The notes under the pieces are model-generated. The model was not told the origin of the DNA, ran no database searches, and worked only from the letters and a program-made list of their open reading frames with translations. 64,000 nucleotides of DNA from Palsa-504 sp963822765 (GTDB taxonomy: Bacteria; Actinomycetota; Actinomycetes; Streptosporangiales; Streptosporangiaceae), in the NCBI GenBank assembly GCA_963822765.1, contig CAWGJL010000016.1, forward strand, positions 62,001 through 126,000. Reading direction: 5' to 3'. Shown piece by piece: positions 52,693-59,983 of the stretch. How positions within the stretch are numbered: position 1 is the stretch's first letter; each line of letters opens with the position of its first letter. A program made the position numbers and the translations under genes.

Positions 52693-53657
52693 CCGCGATC
52701 CCGCCGCAGAACGAGATCTCGGGCGGTCCGCGGACACCGCTCGAGCTGGGCGGGACCGGGTGGAAGAACACGATCAAGCGCACCGGGAAGAAGTTCGTCC
52801 GCGACCGCTGCAGCCTGACCGCCGGGAGCCTGGCCTATCACTGGTTCCTGGCCCTGTTCCCGGCGCTCATCGCCCTGCTCGGGGTGGCGAGCCTGGTGCA
52901 CATCGGGTCCGCCGGTCTGCACCGGCTGGTCAACGGCCTGAACCAGGTCCTGCCGCCGGGGGCTTCGACGGTGTTCAGCGAGGCCGTCCAGTCGGCCGTG
53001 AAGCGCTCGTCGTCCGGTGCGCATGCGGCCCTGATCATCGGCCTGGTCGTCGCGGTGTGGAGCGCGTCCAGCGGCATGGCCGCGCTGGAAACCGGGCTCG
53101 ACATCGCCTATGAGGTCCCGGTCGACCGCAAGTTCCTGGTCAAGCGCCTCTACGCGGTCCCGCTCATGCTGGCCACGGCAGTCGCCGGCGGCGTCGCCTC
53201 GGCGCTGCTCGTGTTCGGCCCCGAGATCGGAAAGGTGATCGAGGGCCACGTCGGAATGGCCGGGACCGCGTTCATCGTCGCCTGGACGATCGTGCGCTGG
53301 GCCGCGACCGTCGTCCTGGTCACGCTGTTGTTCTCCGTCTACTACTTCTTCGGGCCCAACCGCGAGACACCGCGCTGGCGATGGGTAAGCCCGGGCGGGA
53401 TCCTCGGCACGGTCATCTTCCTGCTCGCCTCGCTCGGCTTCTCGTTCTACGTGAAGAGCTCCGGCTCGTACGCCAAGACCTACGGGGCGTTCGCCGGAGT
53501 GGTCATCCTGATTTTCTGGCTCTACCTGGCCGGCCTGGCGGTCCTGCTCGGCGCCGAGCTGAACGCCGAAACCGAACGCCAGGCCGCCGCGCAAGCCGCT
53601 GACCCCGACCGAGCGACCCGCTCAGGGCGCGCCCAGGGCGATCTCGATGCCGCCTGA
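52689..53657 (+). CDS. YihY/BrkB-family inner membrane protein
   Basis: The 322-residue protein has six membrane segments and the family blocks LTAGSLAYHWFLALFPALIA, VWSASSGMAALETGLDIAY and GGILGTVIFLLASLGFSFYV. The ATG at 52689 overlaps the DUF3618 stop; a GTG four codons earlier is possible. Family function is not settled. It converges on the next gene with a 36-bp overlap. Confidence 0.9.
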   Translation: MTAIPPQNEISGGPRTPLELGGTGWKNTIKRTGKKFVRDRCSLTAGSLAYHWFLALFPALIALLGVASLVHIGSAGLHRLVNGLNQVLPPGASTVFSEAVQSAVKRSSSGAHAALIIGLVVAVWSASSGMAALETGLDIAYEVPVDRKFLVKRLYAVPLMLATAVAGGVASALLVFGPEIGKVIEGHVGMAGTAFIVAWTIVRWAATVVLVTLLFSVYYFFGPNRETPRWRWVSPGGILGTVIFLLASLGFSFYVKSSGSYAKTYGAFAGVVILIFWLYLAGLAVLLGAELNAETERQAAAQAADPDRATRSGRAQGDLDAA

Positions 53658-54782
53658 GTCGAACGCGTCCAGCGACTGAGCCCAGCTCCGGCCCGGCCAG
53701 TAGTAGCGCGCCACGCCGTCGGCCGGCCGGTACTCGGCGGTGTACAGGGTCCCGAAACCCTCGTGGAAACGCGTGGCGTACAGCGGGGACCGCAGGCACG
53801 CCGCCACCACGGCGGCCGCGTCGGCATGCTCGGCGAGCAGGTGCTCCAGGTGCTCCTGGCGCTCGACGGTGCGGATCGCCGCGGCGTACGGATCCCATTC
53901 CACCTGACCCTGGTAGTTGGTGGCCACGGCCCGGTCGGTGACCTGGGCTGGCCGGTCCGGGGCCAGGTACACGGTGGCCCGCTGTCCGGCGGCGTCCAGC
54001 ACGGTGACGTTATAGGACATGTGGACCGGGATCCGGCGCAGCGCCGCCACGGCCTGCTCCGCGGTGGCGCAGGTCTCCAGCACGTACCGGATCACCAGCG
54101 GGATCCCGAACCCCTCGCCCACCTGCGGCCGCCCCCCGAACGTCAGCGAGACGGCGAGCCCGGCATCGTTCACCCCGTCGAGCAGTCCCCACAGGCAGTC
54201 CAGCATGCCGAGCACCCGGCGGCCGGTGTACGCGGTCCTGGCCACCACCGCGTCGAACAGCCGGTAGTCCCAGTCGTAGTTGCGGATCAGCGCCGGGCCG
54301 CCGTCCAGGACCGCCGCCTGCGAGCACCCGGTGAGGAAGGGCGGCGGGTTCCACAGCGCCAGGGCCGGACCCGCGTCGGCCGCGCCGGGTCCGGTGATCA
54401 TGCCGGTCAGCCGCTCCCACGCCGGCACGAGTTCGGGCATGTGCTCCTCGAGCCGGGCCCGGGCCTGGGCCGCGGTCGGCCGGGCGTTCGCGCCCTCCCG
54501 CCACCACCGTGAGAACGCCGGCCAGGTGCTGGCCAGGTGGTCGCGGATCAGGTCGCCGGGTTCGTCTTCGGCGAAGGCCCCCAGCGCCAGCGAGATCTCG
54601 CCCGCCGCGGGCGCCTGCTGCCACGGGACGGCGGGCACCGGCCCGGCGGCCCAGTCGGTGGCGGCGACCCGGGCCAGCCAGCCGCGCCAGTCCGACCAGT
54701 CCACGCCCTCGACCCACCGCTGCCAGTCCTGCCAGCTGGACGGCGGGGCCACCCGGCTCGTGCCGTCCTCGTCCTGTGCCAT
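53622..54782 (-). CDS. C45-like Ntn-hydrolase/acyltransferase
   Basis: The 386-residue protein has the segment FLTGCSQAAVLDGGPALIRN with Cys153 in the position of the nucleophile released by autoprocessing in the penicillin acyltransferase/C45 group, then NYDWDYRLFD. Later blocks (DGVNDAGLAVSLTFGG and ATNYQGQVEWDP) also fit. The N-terminal 150 residues would be the propeptide. It probably cleaves or transfers an amide-linked acyl group. It lies alone between converging neighbours. Confidence 0.78.
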   Translation of the reverse strand: MAQDEDGTSRVAPPSSWQDWQRWVEGVDWSDWRGWLARVAATDWAAGPVPAVPWQQAPAAGEISLALGAFAEDEPGDLIRDHLASTWPAFSRWWREGANARPTAAQARARLEEHMPELVPAWERLTGMITGPGAADAGPALALWNPPPFLTGCSQAAVLDGGPALIRNYDWDYRLFDAVVARTAYTGRRVLGMLDCLWGLLDGVNDAGLAVSLTFGGRPQVGEGFGIPLVIRYVLETCATAEQAVAALRRIPVHMSYNVTVLDAAGQRATVYLAPDRPAQVTDRAVATNYQGQVEWDPYAAAIRTVERQEHLEHLLAEHADAAAVVAACLRSPLYATRFHEGFGTLYTAEYRPADGVARYYWPGRSWAQSLDAFDSGGIEIALGAP

Positions 54783-54821
54783 GCGACCTCCCGGCCGCTT
54801 CCCTCCCCACCCGGGCCCGGG

Positions 54822-55283
54822 TTAACCGCCCGCGGCCGTGACCGGCTCGGTGGCGTACCGGGCCATGACGTCGGCTAGCGCCTCCGCCGGCCGCGGCCGG
54901 CCGTCGGCGGTCAGCTCGCGCAGGTCGCGGAAGTACTGCACGTAGAGGTCCGGGGTGAACGTGTTGAGGATGACGGCCGGCTCGTCGCCCGGGTTGGCGA
55001 ACGTGTGCGGCGCGCCGGGCGGGACCATGACCAGGGTCCGGGGTGCCGCGTCGAAGGACTTCTCGCCGCTGGTGAACCGGACCGTGCCGGACACCACGTA
55101 GAAGCCTTCGTCGTGCCGTTCGTGCCGGTGCTGCGGCGGCCCGGTGGTGTGCGGGGCCAGGACGATCTCGGCCATCCCCAGCCGGTGTGACGTGGTGCTG
55201 CCGTCTTCGATGATCCGGACGGTGGCCGGGCCGGACAGCGCCGGCTCGCCGTCCGCCGGGCCGACGACCGAGATCTCAGCCAT
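54822..55283 (-). CDS. Cupin-domain protein
   Basis: The 153-residue protein has a single cupin fold: GPPQHRHERHDEGFYVVSG supplies the His-His-Glu metal ligands and PPGAPHTFANPGDEPA supplies the late His. It is a metal-dependent enzyme or sensor for a small molecule; the substrate is unknown. It lies 6 bp after the alpha/beta hydrolase and is probably in the same operon. Confidence 0.87.
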   Translation of the reverse strand: MAEISVVGPADGEPALSGPATVRIIEDGSTTSHRLGMAEIVLAPHTTGPPQHRHERHDEGFYVVSGTVRFTSGEKSFDAAPRTLVMVPPGAPHTFANPGDEPAVILNTFTPDLYVQYFRDLRELTADGRPRPAEALADVMARYATEPVTAAGG

Positions 55284-55288
55284 GGCGC

Positions 55289-56083
55289 TCAGTGTCCCGG
55301 TCCGGTCGTCTCGGCGAAGTCCTGGACCGCCGCGAGCAGCCGGTCCGGCGTCTCGAGCTGAGGCAGGTGCCCGGCCTCGGCGATCAGCAGGAACCGGGCG
55401 CCCGGGATGGCCTTGGCGTACGCCCGCCCGTGCTCGACCGGGATCATCCGGTCGGCCTCGCCCCAGACCACGAGCACCGGGACGGTGATGTCGGGCAGGC
55501 GGTCCAGCAGCCCGGGGTCGGCCATGCCCGGCCCGCCGTAGACCGCCAGCGCGGCCCGGTTCCCGGCCAGCATCGCCTTCACCGCGTCCGGCATGTGGTC
55601 CAGGTCCAGGCGGAAGGCGTCCGGCCGGTAGTAGCTGAGCTCGGCCACCTGGTCCATGGTCAGCGAGAAGAAGTCCGGGGACGGGTAGTCGGGGAGCACC
55701 AGCCCGGCCGCGTCGACCAGGACCACGCCGCTCACCCGGGGACTGCCGGCCAGCGCGATCTCGGCCGCGATCCACCCGCCGATGGAGTTCCCGACCACGG
55801 TCACCCCGGTCAGCTCCAGCTCGTCGAGCAGCCCGGCGTACACGCGGGCCAGGGACCGCATGCTGTCCAGCCCCTCCGGGCGCGGCGTGCCGCCAAACCC
55901 CGGATGGACCGGAACGATCACCCGTCCCTGCGCGGCCAGCAGCTCAGCGAACCCCTCCACGGACTGCGGACCCGCCCCGCCGTGCAGCAGCAGGAACGGC
56001 CGCCCCTGTCCGCGCTCGGTCACCGCCACCGGCACTTCCCCGATCCCGCCGACGCTCACCGTCACCACCGTGGTCTCCGCCAT
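55289..56083 (-). CDS. Alpha/beta hydrolase
   Basis: The 264-residue enzyme has the oxyanion strand LLLHGGAGP, the nucleophile elbow VVGNSIGGW with Ser100, an acid in WGEADRMIP and the catalytic His in EAGHLPQLE. The start at 56083 has GGGAG upstream; a longer frame begins inside the operator region. It resembles small-molecule ester or C-C hydrolases. It is divergent from a TetR regulator, with an inverted repeat between them, and is followed by a cupin gene. Confidence 0.9.
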   Translation of the reverse strand: MAETTVVTVSVGGIGEVPVAVTERGQGRPFLLLHGGAGPQSVEGFAELLAAQGRVIVPVHPGFGGTPRPEGLDSMRSLARVYAGLLDELELTGVTVVGNSIGGWIAAEIALAGSPRVSGVVLVDAAGLVLPDYPSPDFFSLTMDQVAELSYYRPDAFRLDLDHMPDAVKAMLAGNRAALAVYGGPGMADPGLLDRLPDITVPVLVVWGEADRMIPVEHGRAYAKAIPGARFLLIAEAGHLPQLETPDRLLAAVQDFAETTGPGH

Positions 56084-56167
56084 GTCTCCGACTCCCTCAT
56101 AAGAGTGAACTATCACGAGCAGGCTACGAGACCTGCCGTCATAATGCAAATCTCCTCTCATAAAGAG

Positions 56168-56184
56168 CATTAACTTGTTTAATG
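56168..56184. promoter_or_regulatory. Inverted repeat CATTAA-N5-TTAATG, putative TetR operator
   Basis: The AT-rich 17-bp palindrome lies between the hydrolase and the TetR gene, 25 bp before the TetR start, and is flanked by CTCATAAAG and GAGAG. Its place fits control of both transcripts. Confidence 0.6.
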
Positions 56185-56209
56185 AGAGTCAACTTCGTAT
56201 GGTAAGCCT

Positions 56210-56986
56210 ATGACCACGAGCACCGGCACCGCCCCCGCCCCCGGCGCGTCCGCCACGGCCCCAGGCGCCCCCGCCGCGTCCATCGCGCCCGCATCCACCG
56301 CGCCGACCGCGGGCCGCGTGAACCAGAAGGCCCGCACTCGCGCCGCCATCGTCCGGGCCGTGCAGGACCTGGCCCGCGACGGCGCGGAGATCACCATGCC
56401 GTCGGTGGCCCGGGCGGCCCTGGTCTCCGAGGCCACCGCCTACCGGTACTTCCCCGACCTGGTCTCGCTGCTGCTGGAATCCGACCTCGGTGTCTGGCCC
56501 GACCCCGCCGAGGCGCTGGCCCCGGTCGCGGCCAGCGCCGACCCGGTCGAACGCGTCGGCTACGCCGCCGAGGTCCTGTTCACCGGGATCGTGGCCCGGC
56601 AGAGCGCGGTCCGCGCCATGATCGCGGCCTCCGTCACCCGCCCCGACGTCGCCGCCCAGCGCCCCGGCCACCGGTTCGCCCTCATCGACCACGCCCTGGC
56701 CCCCCTAGCCAGCCCAAACCCCGAGGCCGGCGCAGACCCCGAGGTCCGCCCAGACCCCGATGTCGGCCCAGACCCCGATGTCGGCCCAGACCCCGAGGTC
56801 CTAGCCCAGCTCAAGCGCGACCTGGCCGTCGTCATGAGCGCCGAGGCCCTGTTCGTCCTCACTGACCTGTGCCGCCTGCCCCCCGCCGACGCCATAGCCA
56901 GCGCCGTCCACACCGCCCGCACCCTCACCGCCGCCGCCCTCCACCCCGGTTCCGCGTTTCACTCCAGTCCCACCCGCCCCAGCTAA
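56210..56986 (+). CDS. TetR-family regulator with internal repeats
   Basis: The 258-residue protein has a 35-residue Ala/Pro-rich N-terminal tail and a TetR helix-turn-helix (ITMPSVARAALVSEATAYRY with FPDLVSLLLE). The ligand domain is interrupted near residue 175 by four PDPDVG-like repeats encoded by an 18-bp array. It probably represses the divergent hydrolase/cupin genes. Confidence 0.88.
   Translation: MTTSTGTAPAPGASATAPGAPAASIAPASTAPTAGRVNQKARTRAAIVRAVQDLARDGAEITMPSVARAALVSEATAYRYFPDLVSLLLESDLGVWPDPAEALAPVAASADPVERVGYAAEVLFTGIVARQSAVRAMIAASVTRPDVAAQRPGHRFALIDHALAPLASPNPEAGADPEVRPDPDVGPDPDVGPDPEVLAQLKRDLAVVMSAEALFVLTDLCRLPPADAIASAVHTARTLTAAALHPGSAFHSSPTRPS
56733..56804 (+). repeat. 18-bp coding minisatellite in the TetR gene (four units)
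   Basis: Units at 56733, 56751, 56769 and 56787 follow CAGACCCCGATGTCGGCC; the two central ones are identical. They add about 24 residues of Pro-Asp repeat in a loop. Confidence 0.92.
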
Positions 56987-57000
56987 AGTCCCTCACCCAG

Positions 57001-57053
57001 CGGCATGATTGCGGCAATCATGCCGTCAGGTGCGCATGATTGCGGCAATCACG
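57001..57053. repeat. Palindrome and its partial direct repeat upstream of the AbiEi-like gene
   Basis: Arms CGGCATGATTGC (57001-57012) and GCAATCATGCCG (57014-57025) form a 25-bp palindrome around one G. A second, shorter copy, CATGATTGCGGCAATCA, lies at 57035-57051 with period 31. Either a pair of operators or a small terminator pair is possible. Confidence 0.8.
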
Positions 57054-57099
57054 TCGTTGCCGGCGCCGGAATGTCGGTCCAGGTCCGCATGATCCTCCT

Positions 57100-58068
57100 A
57101 TGGGATCAACAACATGCCTTAACCAGGCGGGTCTGACCGTGATCCTCGATCGTCAGCTGGACGTGATCACGCGGCGACAAGCCCGGGCGGCCGGCGTCAC
57201 GGAGAGCGCGCTGCGGCACCGGCTCCGGCCGGGCGGCCCCTGGCGGGTGCTGTTGCCGACCGTGTATATCGCCGCTACCGGTCTGCCCTCCATGGCTCAG
57301 CAGCAGGTAGCCGCTCAGCTGTACGGCGGAGCCCGAAGCGTGATCACCGGTTCGGCCGCCGTGCTTGCCCACGGCATCCGGGCTCCGCAGTCTGAGTTCG
57401 TGGACGTGCTTGTCCCGCTGAGTCGGCAGCGCCGGGATGCGGACTTCGCACGGTTGCATCGGACCAGCCGCATGCCCGATCGCGTCTACGACTTCGGCCC
57501 AATCCGGTTTGCGCTCGCTCCTCGGGCGGTCGCGGACACGGTCCGCGGCCTGACCAGCTTGCGCGACGTGCGCGCGATCGTGGCCGACGCCGTGCAGCGG
57601 CGGCGGTGCGACGTGCACGAGCTCGTCACGGAACTCAACGCGGGAGCAATCCCGAGGTCGGCGCTGTTCCGCGAGGCGCTGGGTGACGTAGTCGACGGAA
57701 TCCGGTCCACCGCGGAGGGAGATCTCAAAGATCTGCTCGTGGGATCCCGGCTTCCGACGCCGCTATTCAACGCGTCCGTCTACGACGGCGACACGTTCGT
57801 CGCCCGGCCGGACGCATGGTGGCCGCAGTTCCGCGTCGCGGTCGAGGTCGATTCCCACGAATGGCACCTGTCGCCGCACGATCACGCCCGGACGCTCGAG
57901 CGGCAGCGCCAGATGGCCAAGCGCGGCATCCTCATGCTGCCGTTTACCCCCCGGGATATCCGCACCCAGCCGGCCAAGGTGGTGGCCGCCATCCGGGACG
58001 CCCTCGACAGCGCCCGCGACGGCGCCCGCGAGCACCCCCTGGCGGAACTGCGTACCGTGGCGGCCTGA
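57100..58068 (+). CDS. AbiEi-like protein with C-terminal Vsr/DUF559-like nuclease domain (paralogue 2)
   Basis: The 322-residue protein shares its full layout with the protein at 5091-6056: ITRRQARAAGVTESALRHRL and WRVLLPTVYIAATG at the N-terminus, then ALAPRAVADTVRGL. The C-terminal nuclease-like part has PDAWWPQFRVAVEVDSHEWH, a clearer PD-ExD pattern than paralogue 1. I chose ATG 57100; the frame is open to 57040 but that part overlaps the palindromes. No toxin partner is adjacent. It may be a repressor of its own promoter, a nuclease, or both. Confidence 0.7.
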   Translation: MGSTTCLNQAGLTVILDRQLDVITRRQARAAGVTESALRHRLRPGGPWRVLLPTVYIAATGLPSMAQQQVAAQLYGGARSVITGSAAVLAHGIRAPQSEFVDVLVPLSRQRRDADFARLHRTSRMPDRVYDFGPIRFALAPRAVADTVRGLTSLRDVRAIVADAVQRRRCDVHELVTELNAGAIPRSALFREALGDVVDGIRSTAEGDLKDLLVGSRLPTPLFNASVYDGDTFVARPDAWWPQFRVAVEVDSHEWHLSPHDHARTLERQRQMAKRGILMLPFTPRDIRTQPAKVVAAIRDALDSARDGAREHPLAELRTVAA

Positions 58069-58124
58069 CCGACGGGCCGGGATCAGCTGCCTAGGGGCTG
58101 CGCTGCGCGATCCCGTCCGGCGTC

Positions 58125-58637
58125 TTATAAAGCCTGGGGCGGGACCTCCGGCGACTGGTCGGCGATCAGCTTGCTCAGCTTGGCCAGCGAATCCTCCAGG
58201 TCCTGCGTGGTCACCACGTCGGCCAGCGCCAGCCGCACCGACGCGATCTCCCGCGCCAGGAACTCGGTGTCGGCCTGGGTCCGCGCCGCCACCTCCCGGT
58301 CCCGCTCGATGTTGGCCCGGTCCCGGTCGTCCTGCCGGTTCTGGGCCAGCAGGATCAGCGGCGCGGCGTAGGCCGCCTGGGTCGAGAAGGCCAGGTTGAG
58401 CAGGATGAACGGGTAGGGGTCCCAATGACGGATGAGGCCCAGGGTGTTGAGGATGATCCAGCCGATCACCAGCACGGTCTGGCCGACGATGAATCGCCCG
58501 GTACCGAGGAACCGCGCCATCCCCTCCGCGAACCGCCCGAACGCGTCGGCGTCGTAGCGTGCGCCCATCTGCGGCGATCCGCGCGGAACGGACAGGTCGG
58601 CCCGGTCGCTGAGCCGGCGCAGGGAAATCCGTGACAT
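58125..58637 (-). CDS. DUF1003-domain membrane protein
   Basis: The 170-residue protein has the DUF1003 core: FLGTGRFIVGQTVLVIGWII, then DPYPFILLNLAFSTQAAYAA and LILLAQNRQDDRDR, with two membrane helices and a C-terminal coiled segment. It lies 2 bp after the MgtE-N/CBS gene, a common actinobacterial pairing, which suggests a role in ion homeostasis. Function is not established. Confidence 0.9.
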   Translation of the reverse strand: MSRISLRRLSDRADLSVPRGSPQMGARYDADAFGRFAEGMARFLGTGRFIVGQTVLVIGWIILNTLGLIRHWDPYPFILLNLAFSTQAAYAAPLILLAQNRQDDRDRANIERDREVAARTQADTEFLAREIASVRLALADVVTTQDLEDSLAKLSKLIADQSPEVPPQAL

Positions 58638-58639
58638 CG

Positions 58640-59839
58640 TCAGCCTCCCGTCTTCCGCCAGTTCGCGGGCAGCAAGTGGTCAAGCACGTCGTCCACGGTC
58701 ACCGCGCCGACCAGACGGCCGTCCTCATCGCACACCGCCACGCTGACCAGGTTGTAGGCCGCGATCCGGGCCGCCAGGTCGCGTTCGGGCAGGTCCGGCC
58801 GGACGAAGATGCGCGCCTCGATGCACTCGCCGATCGGCACGGACGGGGCCCGGCGCAGCAGCCGCTGGAACCCGACGGTGCCGAGGTAGCGGCCGGTCGG
58901 TGTCACCATGGGTGGCTCGCACACGTACACCTGCGCGGCCGAGGTGATCGGCATGTCCGGGTCCCTGACCCGGGCCAGCACCTCGGCGACCGACGTCTCC
59001 GGGGTCACGATCAGCGGCTCGGAGGTCATCAGGCCGCCCGCCGTCTGCGGGCCGTACCGCAGCAGCCGCCGCAGGTCCTCGGCCTGAACGCTCTCCATCG
59101 CGGTCAGCAGGCGTTCGCGCTGTTCGGCCGGCAACTCGGCCAGCAGGTCCGCGGCGTCGTCCGGCTGCATCTCTTCCACCACGTCGGCGCTGCGTTCCAG
59201 CCCGAGGCTGGCTAGCAGCCGGACCTGGTCCTGCTCGGGCATCTCCTCCAGCAGGTCGGCCAGTTGCTCGTCGTCCAGGCCCGCCGCGATCTGATCGCGG
59301 CGGGTCGGCGGCAGCCCCTCGACGGCGGTGGCCAGGTCGGCCGGCTGCAGCTCGCGCAGCTCAGCCAGCTGCTCGGTCAGCGGGTCGGTCTTGAACAGCT
59401 CCGGGTACTGGTCCCAGGGCACGATCTCCGGGCCGCGGTGCAGCAGGCTCCGGCCCCGTGAGACGGCCAGCGCGCAGACCTCCCAGCCGATCCGCTGCTG
59501 CTCGCTCTGGCTGATCGCCACGTCGACGACGCTCCCGTCCGTGACGTGCTGCCCGTAAAGCTCCGAGGCCAGGATCTCTCCGGTCCGGCGGGTGAAGCGG
59601 TCCAGGTCGACCGAAGCTCCCTTCAGGTGGGCGCCCTCGACGGAGATCTCCACGATCTGCCCGAGGTTGACGAAGATCCGGCGCCGCTGCAACGTCACGA
59701 CCAGGCCCAGCGCCCGGGGCGGTTCCTTCGCGGCACCGGGCATGATCACGACGTCGCGGATCCGGCCGATGGTCAGGCCCTCGCTGTCCAGCAGCGGACG
59801 GCCCTTCAGCCTGGACGTGAATACCTGATGGCCCGACAT
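58640..59839 (-). CDS. MgtE N-terminal/CBS-domain protein with PRC-barrel, no membrane part
   Basis: The 399-residue protein begins with a PRC-barrel-like region (LLDSEGLTIGRIRDVVIMP), then an MgtE N-terminal helical domain (EEMPEQDQVRLLASLGLERS and DDAADLLAELPAEQRERLL) and two CBS domains (GGLMTSEPLIVTPETSVAEV and the final DGRLVGAVTVDDVLDHLLP). The transmembrane half of MgtE is absent, so it cannot transport alone. It is probably a Mg or nucleotide sensor working with the DUF1003 protein that follows. Confidence 0.9.
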   Translation of the reverse strand: MSGHQVFTSRLKGRPLLDSEGLTIGRIRDVVIMPGAAKEPPRALGLVVTLQRRRIFVNLGQIVEISVEGAHLKGASVDLDRFTRRTGEILASELYGQHVTDGSVVDVAISQSEQQRIGWEVCALAVSRGRSLLHRGPEIVPWDQYPELFKTDPLTEQLAELRELQPADLATAVEGLPPTRRDQIAAGLDDEQLADLLEEMPEQDQVRLLASLGLERSADVVEEMQPDDAADLLAELPAEQRERLLTAMESVQAEDLRRLLRYGPQTAGGLMTSEPLIVTPETSVAEVLARVRDPDMPITSAAQVYVCEPPMVTPTGRYLGTVGFQRLLRRAPSVPIGECIEARIFVRPDLPERDLAARIAAYNLVSVAVCDEDGRLVGAVTVDDVLDHLLPANWRKTGG

Positions 59840-59983
59840 GACCCGGCATCTCCTCCTCGCGGCCGACCCGGCCGACCCGGCCAGCACCATTATCGGTTCA
59901 AGTCACCAGGTCAGGCGAGACTATGGTGAGCAGGCCGCTACCCAGGTATCCGGCCCGCTAAGCCGAGATAACCAGGGAGCACG

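Noticed and set aside
51953..53657. Prophage lysis cassette, because of the holin name
   Set aside because: The Holin-X, DUF3618 and YihY combination is a common chromosomal envelope cassette in actinobacteria, and no other phage genes are near.
57001..57053. CRISPR or att site
   Set aside because: Only two copies of a palindrome with a 14-bp gap; no integrase and no array.
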